Below are positions 53,201 through 60,100 of a stretch of DNA of 64,000 nt, piece after piece. The DNA lies in the NCBI GenBank assembly GCA_013397845.1, contig VZTG01009228.1, positions 1,448,502-1,512,501 of the forward strand, read 5' to 3'. Both the position numbers and the translations under genes were made by a program. The notes below the pieces were generated by a model, which saw only the letters and a list, made by a program, of their open reading frames with translations, was not told where the DNA came from and ran no database searches. This stretch comes from Melanocharis versteri (taxonomy: Eukaryota > Chordata > Aves > Passeriformes > Melanocharitidae). Within the stretch, counting starts at the first letter, position 1. Each line of letters begins with the position of its first letter.

Positions 53201-54454
53201 CCCTTGGAAGCACATTTTAAAGTAAAATTTGAAATGTTGTTCTAGTAAAACGAGAACTTAAGTCCAGGATCTTTCCTGCATCTGCAGTATTAGTCATATG
53301 CATCATGCACACATAAATTCACTCAGATAGTTCAGACATGCTTATTATATTTAAATTTAAGGTTTACAAGCATTCTGGGATAGTATGTTTATACACACTT
53401 GTGCCTCCTTAAATAAGTGTTACCTCACTTACCAATCTCCACACCAAGGCCACCTATACCACTCAGGAACACGTGGGACTGAGCCATCTTCTGCATTGCT
53501 GTGTCTCCAAGAACATACCTCTGGCGACTACAGCAAAGACAAATTCAGATCAAAACGAAGTCAAGAGCATATTAAAGCAAGTCAAGAATTCCCAGTCATT
53601 TAAAAAAATTTTAAAAGTTCAAATGTTTATGAATCAAACATAAGATTTGCACTCACAATCCATATCGTGAAATGCATTTAGTACAGACCTTGTCGGTGCC
53701 AGGTTTTAGAGAAGATAAATAATTTATAATTTTAAATCAGTGCAAAACTTCTTCAGTATAAACAAGTTTTTGGAATTAACTATTAAAGACGCAAGCACGC
53801 AAAAGAATTTCTTTGTTATCAGAAATCTGCAAACCAGAGGGTGACACAGCTTTTGTAGCCAGATCCTGAAATCTGGAAGAGCCCTAACTTCCAGCTATAC
53901 AATTAAACTTAACCCATTCTAAACATCACCTTTTTCGCCAAGGAAAAGAACAGCTTTCATGAGGTTACTGCCAAAAAGTAAAGTGACACAACACCAGAAG
54001 TATTGCACTGAATTAAAAAGAAGCCTTATTTGTTCTGCATACAAGCGTTTTTTAAATTATTTTTTATTTTTTGATATACAAAGAAGCTTTTCATCCCACC
54101 GCACTTTTACAGGGATACCATATGTCCCAGTTGATACTCTCTGAACTATTACCATACCAAATGATCTCAAGACACTCTCAGCTAACAAATTAAAACAAAA
54201 CTAAACCAAAAGAAATAAATATTTTTTCTTGAAATCTACAAAACACCCTCAAAATCCAACACCCTGAAGTCTGGAGGGTAACAGAGTTATTGATGATGAG
54301 GACCGAGAAGCACTGCAAAGGCTGAGAGATGAATGAAATTATAACATTACTGCACGTATATGTAAGTGTTCCTGAAAAGTCAGGAGCAATGCTTAAAAAC
54401 CAGACAATCTTACCTATACAAAGCATCATCAATTTCCATAGAGTCTGCTGCCAT
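29099..54454 (-). CDS. UBA6: UBA6, ubiquitin-like modifier-activating enzyme 6 (complete, 32 coding exons)
   Basis: An E1 enzyme that adenylates ubiquitin (and, in mammals, FAT10), forms a thioester on its own cysteine, and passes the modifier to an E2 (UBE2Z in mammals). All 32 coding exons were traced on the minus strand with GT-AG sites and matching phases, giving 1021 residues. Domains in order: inactive adenylation domain (about 14-151 and again from 234), first catalytic-cysteine half-domain (about 152-233), helical bundle (about 269-340), active adenylation domain with VGCGAIGC at 435-442 and TDPDLIEKSNLNRQF from 465, second cysteine half-domain with catalytic Cys594 in IPFCTLKSFP, and the E2-recruiting ubiquitin-fold domain (about 925-1021). 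Cys594 corresponds to human Cys625, a constant offset of 31, because translation starts at the equivalent of a human internal Met. The start is ATG at 54452-54454; an in-frame TGA two codons upstream excludes a longer N-terminus through this exon. No damage is seen. Confidence 0.97.
29272..29487 (+). other. Protein-like plus-strand candidate terminal exon, antisense in the last UBA6 intron
   Basis: A 71-codon open frame ending in TGA at 29485-29487, preceded by a good plus-strand acceptor (T7 tract, CTGTACCAG at 29263-29271). It reads EDWQWEFGPDLEEFHCQQYV, LARHTTDRIKIENKPPLNFD, KKAVPPPELQQIVFHFPDRH and a Ser/Lys tail. Composition is balanced and charged, unlike chance frames nearby, and it keeps CpG-containing Arg/Thr codons in AT-rich intron DNA. 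I do not recognise the family and found no convincing upstream exon. It begins 37 bp from the UBA6 last exon on the opposite strand. The frame is also open upstream to an ATG at 29134, but that part is antisense to UBA6 coding sequence. It could be a real antisense gene end, an old pseudogene, or chance. Confidence 0.35.
30486..30580 (-). CDS. UBA6: UBA6 coding exon 31: ubiquitin-fold domain
   Basis: Residues 946-977: EKYGIEPTMVVQGVKMLYVP then VMPGHIKRLKL and a split Thr. Donor GTAAGT; the acceptor (GCGAATTCCAG) has a poor pyrimidine tract. Confidence 0.96.
30957..31044 (-). CDS. UBA6: UBA6 coding exon 30: ubiquitin-fold domain
   Basis: Residues 916-945: NGISFTIWDRWTIYGKEDFT then LLDFINAVR. 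Start of the C-terminal domain that recruits the E2. Donor GTAAGT. Confidence 0.97.
31820..31947 (-). CDS. UBA6: UBA6 coding exon 29
   Basis: Residues 874-916: VALELIKVVGGYPADAYKNC then FLNLAIPIMVFTETAEVRRT, EI. It leads into the ubiquitin-fold domain. Donor GTAGGA. Confidence 0.97.
32386..32940 (+). repeat. LTR-like repeat, copy B (plus orientation), in UBA6 intron
   Basis: Same family as 12902-13512 but in the opposite orientation. It starts TGTTAAGGAAACC at 32386 and shares long blocks such as CAGTGGGTGGC, CTGGCTGGGCCACAG and CAGCATCAGTTCACAACCTC. No internal retroviral genes accompany it. The right end blends into unique sequence near 32940. Confidence 0.7.
33003..33412 (-). repeat. Solo LTR (minus orientation), a second family, in the same UBA6 intron
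   Basis: Read on the minus strand it begins TGTCTGTAACTC or two bases earlier (33410-33412), has a TATAAAAAG box (about 33179-33187), an AATAAA poly(A) signal (plus-strand tttatt, 33073-33078) and ends ...CCCTGACA at 33003. TG...CA ends plus TATA and AATAAA in the right order fit an intact endogenous retrovirus LTR of about 0.41 kb. The 127-codon minus-strand frame inside it is not a host gene. Confidence 0.7.
33553..33746 (-). CDS. UBA6: UBA6 coding exon 28
   Basis: Residues 809-873. It includes ISFEKDDDSNGHIDFITAAS, NLRAKMYNIEPADRFKTKRI and AGKIIPAIATATAAVSGL, the FEKDDDxNxHxDFITAxSNLRA...AGKIIPAIATTTA block shared by ubiquitin-type E1s. Donor GTGAGA. Confidence 0.98.
34703..34820 (-). CDS. 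UBA6: UBA6 coding exon 27
   Basis: Residues 770-809: VVQTDETARKPDHIPVSSED then ERNAIFQLEKSILSNEALE. Donor GTGAGT, acceptor CACTTGCAG. Confidence 0.97.
34935..35425 (+). mobile_element. CR1-type LINE 3' fragment (plus orientation) in UBA6 intron
   Basis: Degenerate but recognisable CR1 3' region. In order it has GAGGAGAAGCTGAGAGAGCT, AGCTTATCAATGTGTACAAG, CTCTTCTCACTGGTGCCCA, GGCACAAACTGAAGCACA, then AACACTGGCACAGGTAGCA and GTAGAGTCTCTATTCTCAGA. CR1 is the main LINE of birds and other reptiles, which supports an avian source. Small deletions and an A-rich insertion show it is old and dead. Confidence 0.85.
35546..35617 (-). CDS. UBA6: UBA6 coding exon 26
   Basis: 72 bp, residues 746-769: DLSEETILGIISSVKVPEFR then PSNK. 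It is moderately conserved against human DLSADALLNILSEVKIQEFK. Without it the protein would be 24 residues short; both sites (CATAACAG, GTAAGT) and phase 0 fit. Confidence 0.95.
36282..36351 (-). CDS. UBA6: UBA6 coding exon 25
   Basis: Residues 722-745: LHYGFIMSAAKLFATVYCVP then FTEK. Helix of the second cysteine half-domain (human AAKLYATVYCIPF). Donor GTAATC. Confidence 0.96.
36440..36505. repeat. Perfect 33-bp tandem duplication in UBA6 intron
   Basis: The 33-bp unit starting CATACTGAGAAACAGAATTT at 36440 is repeated without mismatch at 36473. It lies 89 bp from coding exon 25 on its acceptor side, so copy number could influence that intron. Perfect identity implies a recent or polymorphic duplication. 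Confidence 0.97.
37237..37300 (-). CDS. UBA6: UBA6 coding exon 24
   Basis: 64 bp, residues 701-722: LFWQSPKRPPFPVKFEFNDP. FWxxPKRxPxPxxF is an E1 hallmark. Donor GTAAGT. Confidence 0.97.
37406..37457 (-). CDS. UBA6: UBA6 coding exon 23
   Basis: 52 bp, residues 684-701: ALQLLHSFPLDTRLKDG. The FPxDxRLKDGSxFW block spans exons 23 and 24. Donor GTAAGT. Confidence 0.97.
38271..38399 (-). CDS. UBA6: UBA6 coding exon 22
   Basis: Residues 641-683: RIKSGESLEGCFHVIKTLSR then RPRSWTQCVELARVKFEKYF, SHK. Second cysteine half-domain. The donor is GTGGGT; a GTAAGA four bases further on would break the frame. Confidence 0.96.
38971..39051 (-). CDS. UBA6: UBA6 coding exon 21
   Basis: Residues 614-640: FESSFSHKPSLFNKFWQTYP then SAEEVLQ. 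Second cysteine half-domain. Donor GTAAGG, acceptor TATTTTACAG. Confidence 0.97.
39161..39250 (-). CDS. UBA6: UBA6 coding exon 20: catalytic cysteine
   Basis: Residues 584-613: RDPPEEEIPFCTLKSFPAAI then EHTIQWARDK. Cys594 in the P-F-C-T-L-K-S-F-P motif is the thioester-forming residue (human Cys625). Donor GTAATG. Confidence 0.99.
39949..40054 (-). CDS. UBA6: UBA6 coding exon 19
   Basis: Residues 548-583: SRCVANLRPLLDSGTMGTKG then HTEVIVPHLTESYNSH. The LLDSGTxGTKG motif is near-universal in ubiquitin-type E1s. Donor GTAAGT. Confidence 0.98.
40401..40582 (-). CDS. UBA6: UBA6 coding exon 18
   Basis: Residues 488-548, from KPKSYTAAEATLNINPYIKI to TALDNVEARRYID. The ALDNVxARxYxD block closes the adenylate site. 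Donor GTAGGG. Confidence 0.98.
41853..41930 (-). CDS. UBA6: UBA6 coding exon 17: adenylation active site
   Basis: Residues 462-487: VTITDPDLIEKSNLNRQFLF then RPHDIQ. DxDxIExSNLNRQ holds the Mg/ATP-contacting Asp, Asn, Arg and Gln residues; all are intact. Donor GTAGGC. Confidence 0.98.
42291..42371 (-). CDS. UBA6: UBA6 coding exon 16: ATP-binding glycine loop
   Basis: Residues 435-461: VGCGAIGCEMLKNFALLGVG then TGQDKGL. GxGxxG is the Rossmann-type nucleotide loop of the active adenylation domain. Donor GTAAGT. Confidence 0.98.
42562..42640 (-). CDS. UBA6: UBA6 coding exon 15
   Basis: Residues 408-434: RGDRYDALRACIGDSLCQKL then HDLNVFL. The RYDAL...GxxxQxKL block immediately precedes the nucleotide loop in E1 enzymes. 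Donor GTGAGT. Confidence 0.97.
42901..42968 (-). CDS. UBA6: UBA6 coding exon 14
   Basis: Residues 386-408: LYIDVLDIVTPLEKVGCEEF then LP and a split Arg. Links to the active adenylation domain. Donor GTAAAT. Confidence 0.94.
43643..43786 (-). CDS. UBA6: UBA6 coding exon 13
   Basis: Residues 338-385: PQVNGDVVKWLSRTAQGFLP then PLAAAVGGVASQEVLKAVTG, KFSPLQQW. The strongly conserved AAxxGGxxxQEVLKAxTGKFxP block of E1 enzymes. Donor GTAAGG. Confidence 0.98.
44184..44250 (-). CDS. UBA6: UBA6 coding exon 12
   Basis: Residues 315-337: CLQDAEEMLKIAMSVSETLE, NK. Helical bundle, similar to human DSEELLKLATSISETLE. The acceptor (CCTGGTGTCTAG) has a weak pyrimidine tract; donor GTGAGT. Confidence 0.9.
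44933..45009 (-). CDS. UBA6: UBA6 coding exon 11
   Basis: Residues 290-315: APLQTHVAMLALNHFQETFG then RGPNI. Helical bundle. Donor GTAAAG; the split Gly codon is completed by the first base of exon 12. Confidence 0.93.
45474..45536 (-). CDS. UBA6: UBA6 coding exon 10
   Basis: Residues 269-289: ERLEKQITNPLCLVADFSKP, E. Start of the helical bundle region. Donor GTAATT, phase 0 on both sides. Confidence 0.95.
45775..45864 (+). mobile_element. CR1-type LINE extreme 3' end (plus orientation) in UBA6 intron
   Basis: Contains GGAGTCCATGATCCTTGTGG, GTCTCTTCTAACACAGGACA and the terminal ATTCTATAATTCTA. This matches the CR1 tail (...GATGATCCTTGTGGGTCCCT TCCAAC..., ending in ATTCTATGATTCTA-type 8-mer repeats). 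Only about 90 bp remain. Confidence 0.85.
45947..46050 (-). CDS. UBA6: UBA6 coding exon 9
   Basis: Residues 234-268: VVSPYSFSIGDTSEMEPYLH, then GGIAVQVKTPKMCYF. It closes the half-domain and returns to the adenylation fold (human PYLHGGIAVQVKTPK). Donor GTAAGT. Confidence 0.97.
47303..47426 (-). CDS. UBA6: UBA6 coding exon 8: first cysteine half-domain
   Basis: Residues 193-234: SNPGIVTCLENHPHRLETGQ, then FLTFREVNGMSCLNGSTHQ, IT. Matches human GIVTCLESHPHQLETGQFLTF. Donor GTAAAC. Confidence 0.97.
49224..49346 (-). CDS. UBA6: UBA6 coding exon 7: first cysteine half-domain
   Basis: Residues 152-192: FISADVYGVCSRLFCDFGDE, then FEVLDTTGEEPKEIFISN, ITQ. The DFG-x-x-F motif and the following strand are characteristic of the E1 first catalytic-cysteine half-domain. 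Donor GTAAGG. Confidence 0.97.
49890..49970 (-). CDS. UBA6: UBA6 coding exon 6
   Basis: Residues 125-151: CVILTEVSLLLQKKINDFCH then AQQPPIK. Last part of the first segment of the inactive adenylation domain before the inserted cysteine half-domain. Donor GTAATA. Confidence 0.96.
51055..51166 (-). CDS. UBA6: UBA6 coding exon 5
   Basis: Residues 87-124: AEATLPRIAELNPYVHVAAS through TTDLSFLKHYQ. Inactive adenylation domain, matching human AELNPYVHV...TTDLSFL. Donor GTATGT. Confidence 0.96.
51673..51767 (-). CDS. UBA6: UBA6 coding exon 4
   Basis: Residues 56-87: ALTVHDTKHCTKRDLGINFF and IHEDDVTSQRN, with Arg completed across the junction. Inactive adenylation domain. Donor GTTAGT, acceptor TTTCTTAG. 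Confidence 0.95.
52565..52593 (-). CDS. UBA6: UBA6 coding exon 3 (29-bp micro-exon)
   Basis: Encodes AKNIILAGVK (residues 46-55), matching human AKNLVLAGIK. At only 29 bp it is easily missed by gene finders, but phases on both sides demand it. Acceptor TTTTTTCAG, donor GTATGT. Confidence 0.95.
53433..53527 (-). CDS. UBA6: UBA6 coding exon 2
   Basis: Residues 14-46: SRQRYVLGDTAMQKMAQSHV then FLSGIGGLGVEI. This starts the inactive adenylation domain; the Gly-rich GIGGLG loop is the degenerate nucleotide loop of that half. Donor GTAAGT. Confidence 0.96.
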
Positions 54455-54476
54455 GATTCAATGTGATTTGTTTACA
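54414..54476 (-). CDS. UBA6: UBA6 exon 2: start codon
   Basis: Coding part 54414-54454 gives MAADSMEIDDALY (residues 1-13), matching human MSTASVEIDDALY. Twenty-two bases of 5' UTR (54455-54476) precede it, with TGA in frame two codons before the ATG. Acceptor CCCTTCTAG, donor GTAAGA. Confidence 0.92.
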
Positions 54477-56551
54477 CTAGAAGGGTTACAAAAAGAAATG
54501 AGCTGGTTACATTGGATGCAATTTCACTGTTGGTACCCCCTTCCCACCCCACTCAGTTCTTCATTAAAGGAACTGAAAAACAAGAAAGCAATGTTACACA
54601 GGAATCACTTTGAACATTAAGAAGCCTGTGGAACACCACAGCACCTGGGTAATGAAAACACACACCAGCCGGAAGACAAGAACCCCCAAATCTTCAATAA
54701 ATGCTTTCAAAATACAAACAGACATTGATTTCCCCAGTGAGAAAACGTAAGACTTACTCCTTATATTTGCCACAGTTAGATTTACTAAAAGGGCAACTTC
54801 ATTTTATATGAACAGCTCCAAGCTGATCAACTTGCATCTATCTGATCAGTGTGGTTTTTTGAAGAGAAGATTAAAGATCACTGAATGGCTAGAAACAGGC
54901 ATTTACGCTGCGTTATTTCTATGTTAATTAAAAAGCCTTAGGAAACAAGTTAAATGTTTTAGCTAACTGAAGAAACCAATACCCAAAGATCTGAATTAAT
55001 GCAACATTTAACTAAGACATGCAGTTAGACAGTTTGATAGGATTGTAAGAAAAAACATCATTTGTGCTATTAAGGCCTTCAGCTATTAACAAGGATGTTT
55101 TCATTGTTAAGGTGGTGATAACTAAGCACCAGGATTAGGAACAACCTGTCCCTGGGCACCTTGTTTCTTACTTATGCACACTGGGAATTGGTGCTTCCTG
55201 AACCTGGCAGGTGACTGCCACCAAACACAGGATGACCAAAATAGACCCTGTGTGTACTTTTGTAGCAGTGATAGGAACCGATGTTCTGGGTCACATATCT
55301 TATTTAAGCATTCTGCAAACTGCCCAGGAAACTACACATAGCTGACAACCTTTTCTCCTAAGAGACTGAAAAGTAAGGGCCCAGATATACTAAGGACTTT
55401 CTTTAATTCAAGAGCACTGATATATCCTAAAACAGCTTTCAAACCTGCCCAAAGCCTAATTCCTGTTCACTGTTCAGGTGACTTTGGCAAACATTTTAAC
55501 ATTTCTGACTGCACCTGCAGTCTGTCACAACGTGGAGACTGCAACATTCTGACCCAAAATTTGTCCTTTTTGTTCTTAGAAAGCGCTGAAATAGCACAGC
55601 AAAAGACAGAGTTAGATTGGACACAGGCCACAAATCTCATCCATAAAGTAACACACCACATCTTACAGTCTCAGGCTTCAGTCCCTGCTTAAATAAAGGC
55701 CTTCATTTCAGCCACTGCCTGAGACACAAGACTGGAAGTCCCTCTCAAAGCAAGCCAGCATCATCTCATAACAGACCAGAGCTGTTCTGCTCCTCCACAA
55801 TCACCCTCCACAAACAGCACTGGCACTCTGGAACTACACAACATAAAAGGATTGTGGTACTAAGATGGGGAAGGTGATCTACCCCCCTGGATAAAAATGC
55901 TCAGCTTCCACTGCTGTGGTTGCTGACAGCCATCTCAATCTCTAAGCCCTCCCAAACAGTCTTCTGTAAACAACTAGGATGTGTGATCAACTGGCCAGAT
56001 AACCTTTGCCACCTGTTTCACACAGACTCATCGGACAGTGGCTCTTCCAATATATTTTTTAATTCCCCGTTCTCCTCCTGCAGTCATAGTTACAGCACTG
56101 AGATGCTGCAAGTGCACCCATCAGGTAGAGCAAAATACCTCCTTCCACAAGGAGAATTTAATGACACTATTGTCAAGCGACTGTAGGACAAACGTGGCTA
56201 ATGTATTCCTGCGTCCAAGTTATTTCTCATTTTTGTTCAACCGGTATTGAATCTGTTTCAAAGAAATGCATATAAAAAAGTCATTCTAACATTATGTGCT
56301 AGTTTTTACCGGAGGCTCAACATTTATACACTTGCCTGTTTCCTGTCAAAAACCAACACTACCAAGTTTTAATGTGAGCCTTGTATTCAACTGTTTAAGT
56401 AATGTTCTTCATTTTTTAAAGCCTCAGCTGCTTGCATGACATAACCCAGGGACAAACCGAGAACCCACATGTTACCAAGAAGGAGAAAGATGCTCTGAAG
56501 AGAAGCAAAGGCACAGGAGCTGTAGCGGTGTGCTGGTTCCAGTGTTCTTAC

Positions 56552-57000
56552 CTCCAAGTCAGCGCAGGTTGAAGCAGTGTTAGCTACTCGCTGTTCAGCA
56601 CGCTGGGATGGCAGTGGAGGCCTGGACTCATCCCACCTTCCCAGGGCTTCCAGCGGCTGATCCCAATCGATGCAAGCTCCCTGTTCTATCGGCGGGGAGA
56701 GAGAGAGAGAGAGGGAGAGGGCTCAAACCCAGTTACTGCCCAGCCGGGCTAACGCAGGAACACCGACACCTCGGATCTGCCGCGGGGAACCCCGACAGAG
56801 CCCACGGGCTCCCTCGGAACCACCGCGACCCCAGCAGAGCCCGGCGGCAGCAGCCCGGCGGCANCGCCCTGGGGAGGCGGGCCCGCCGCCGCTCGGCAGC
56901 GGAAGGGGCTGCGCTGGGACCGCCCGGCCGGAGCCGCTTTAAGCCGCTGATGTCCCGGCCATTTTCTGCCCGGAAAGTAGCGCCCCGAGCTGTTAAAAAT
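56552..57000 (-). other. UBA6: UBA6 non-coding first exon (5' end approximate)
   Basis: A strong minus-strand donor (GACTTGGAG|GTAAGA, boundary at 56552) lies at the edge of the CpG island upstream of the ATG exon. Splicing it to the acceptor at 54476 gives a 5' UTR only, because TGA precedes the ATG in frame. The exon includes a (GA)n run (about 56697-56713) and one N at 56864. The transcription start is not determined; it could be anywhere up to about 57000. Confidence 0.65.
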
Positions 57001-57130
57001 AATAAAATAAGTACATCCTCCTTAGTTCAAGCATGAGCAGTTCAGACGGTGGAGAGAGCTTCCGGGCCCTGCTCNTGGAGAGCGCTTCCGGGCCCTGCTC
57101 CCGCGACGCCTGCCTCCGCGTCTGGCAGGA
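56600..57130 (-). promoter_or_regulatory. UBA6: UBA6 CpG-island promoter with duplicated ETS-type sites
   Basis: GC- and CpG-rich block surrounded by AT-rich DNA. CTTCCGG at 57059-57065 and 57085-57091 (CCGGAAG on the gene strand) are ETS/GABP-type sites, duplicated by a 26-bp near-tandem repeat (57050-57075 and 57076-57100, with an N at 57075). There is no TATA box, consistent with a housekeeping gene. Confidence 0.75.
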
Positions 57131-60100
57131 GAGCGCCAGCAGGATGTCACCTAGCGCACACAGGCAGGGTTTCATTCAAAGGGGGCCAGCTGCAATATGC
57201 TAGAGATCACCCACGGCCGTAGAGCAGATTTGGCAAAGACCTGTCAAGACCAAAGTACAGCGCGTGTCGGGGTGGTATACAGGCTTGTGGAAACCTTTTC
57301 TCTTGTTTTGGTGGTGATTAAGCAGGAGAGAGCAAGCCATAGCAGCCACTGCACTGCCTCCACCACCAACTCCACACCACCCCTCTAAACCCAACATCTC
57401 CTCCTAGCAATATTTTCTCTCCCGTTTCCCAAACTGTTGATTAAGATCCCAGCACTGCCCGCCTTCCCATCATCCGGTTTAATCTTCCTTCACCTCGAAG
57501 CCCGCCTTCCCTTTTGTTACCCCGGTCATTGCAGTAGGTGAAACGAGTTTAAATCGTTCTTGATACCCTTAGCGCATCTTGTCTAGAATGGGAGGGATTC
57601 AAGCACTGAAAAGTGTCCTTGCATACAGTGTATACAGAATAGTCACCTTGTATTTTAAAATGTTTATAACTTAAAAAAAACCACCCAGAACAACCAACTA
57701 CCTGCATCCTACTGTATACAAGAAAAANNNNNNNNNNNNNNNNNNNNNNNNNNNNNNNNNNNNNNNNNAAAAAAGCAAGGTGGGGTTTTTTTTTCTATCT
57801 TGATTGGAGTTTTGGGAACTTATAGGGGCAAGAAGACCCAAATTTTGTCCTCTTTGTGAGCATCCAGTGCATCATTTTGACATTTTTCTCTCTTTAACAG
57901 AGTTCTAGCAACCCTCAAGATTTACCCCTCAGTCCAACAGCGCACACAGCCTTTGTACTTAATTAGTAGCAAAGATTAAGAGCCGCTGGACAACACTGTG
58001 CTCGTTCAAACTTGGGCTGCGCTTTGGCAGGAGCAGGGTGAAGGTTCTTGTCTGCTACACTGCTATTTACACACGCAGAAATAATTGGAGAAGGTGTGGG
58101 CAAATTTCGGAAAACCACTAGAGGCCACTAGAAGCCTGGAATGCCGAACTGAGGGACGGGACAAAAGCAGAAAGCCATTCGGGATGTCGGATGCAACCCT
58201 TAACAGTAAAGGAATTGATACTAAGGCTGGTATTTGCTTTGTAGCTTTTTCACATAATACATGAAAATCAGAACACAGAATAATTACTTTCATTATTTCA
58301 ACACAGTAATTTCAAAGAGCGGTGCATGTGTCTAATGAACGGAATTAACAGAAGTCCCAGTGACAAAGGCGGGGGAAGGAATGAAGAGTTTGAAGGCACC
58401 AAAAAAAGTCAGCTTCAGTCTTACCACTTGCATGGTTTTTAGTCTTGTCTGTGATTTTTACCATTATATTTGTGGTTCCTTTCCTTAAAAATTAACCTTT
58501 TTTTTTTCCAAGGTTAACTTAACCATTCTTATTTTCAAGCACTTACCCATCAAATGTGTTATGAAAAATAATAATAATTTAAAAATCTGCTACTTACTGT
58601 CTTTCTGTTCAGGTCATTACATTTTTCAAGAACCAGTCACTTCAATACAGTCATCTCACATGAAACAGGTTTTGCATTTTCACAGCAAATACTGACAAGC
58701 CTTTTGCCTAAGTGGAGAAACAGCAACATCGTTAATTCTCGCATAACCCTTTAAAAGTAACCAGGCAAATACAAAACATCAGTGAAACCATGAGTATGGG
58801 CCTTCTAAGATAAAATGCCGCAAAGAAATGGACAGATTCTGTTTACCCCAGAAACCAAAGAAACAAGTTCCCAAATGCATCAATTAGTAGGTGTACTCAG
58901 GAGCCCTCTAGGCAGACGGTACCAAATCAAAAAACATGCAGGTTTTCTCCTAACTTTCTAAGACTCCAAAATTTGAAACATCTGGAGTCATCTGACTTTT
59001 CTTTTTGCCCGTAGCCGCCTTCTTAAAAACTACATATGACATTAAAATCTTGGTAAGTTTGGTTAAATAAATTACTTTTAAAGGAAATCCTAGTTCCATA
59101 TTTGCGTCACGTTAAAGTCAGATATAGCTTTTGAGGTAGGAAGCAGAGCTGTCAGTTTACAGACTTGCTGAAGCAATGAGTGGGATGAGGCTGTGGCCAG
59201 GAGAACATCACCACCTCCAGACTTGAGCCTATTCATGTCCCAAACCTCTGCAATTTCAGTTTATGTGCACCACTGTAGATTCATTTTGCATCCAGGTATT
59301 GAACACATCTTTAGAGCCAGTATTTTCAGAAGGAGCTGAAGCTGAAATAGCTGTAAATCTCCTTTCCATCTGCTGGGAAAATCCAAGCCACTCGTGGCTT
59401 TTTTAGTCTTTAATTTCCTGGTTTCCAGGCATGATTTCACATTCTTAATATGGACTCCAAAGTGGGGATTTGGGGAGGTGCATTTTTTCCCTGATTGATT
59501 TAGTTAATAAGCAAATTAGCAAACAAAACTCTTGTAGTTTTTTCCTTAAAAATGTGTTATTTGAAAATACTGAGGCAAACACAGTTCAGCTTAGCACACA
59601 GGCCAGTCCAGAAGTTACTATAAATCTACATCAACATCTTTCAGTGGGTTTCCAAACCCCCTGCCATAGGCTATGGCTTGCCCTCAGCTCTTGCAGGAGC
59701 AAGGTGCTGACTGGCAAGGCTTTGTCTCCTCTTTTTGGCAACCCATGCAGTGTAAGAGTGTTTTGATGGCGTATTTAAAAGGACTCCAGCTTCCCAGCAG
59801 GGTGGGCCAAAGGATCTTGCCACTTACAGCTGCTCTAGCAAGTGACACCTTCCTAGAAACCATGTCAATAATGTTGATAAATCCAGATAAACAAGGGCAC
59901 CAATTACCTAAGCTGATTTCACACTGAGATGTGTATGAATGCATTTCCAAAAGCAAGAGCCAGCTTTTCCATGCCTGTGAATCTCCAGCACAGGCTGCAG
60001 GTTGCCAGATAAACATTCATTGGGTTAAATAATGACTTTTGGCTCTCAGCTCATCTAATTTGTTAACAGGAATAGCAGATACAGAATGGGATTTTCTACA

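Noticed and set aside
54288..54345. Possible C/D box snoRNA (TGATGATGA ... CTGA)
   Set aside because: On the strand opposite to UBA6 transcription, with no terminal stem or paired C'/D' boxes.
56608..57036. 142-codon plus-strand frame in the UBA6 CpG island
   Set aside because: GC-rich composition and a (GA)n run; contains an N and overlaps a promoter.
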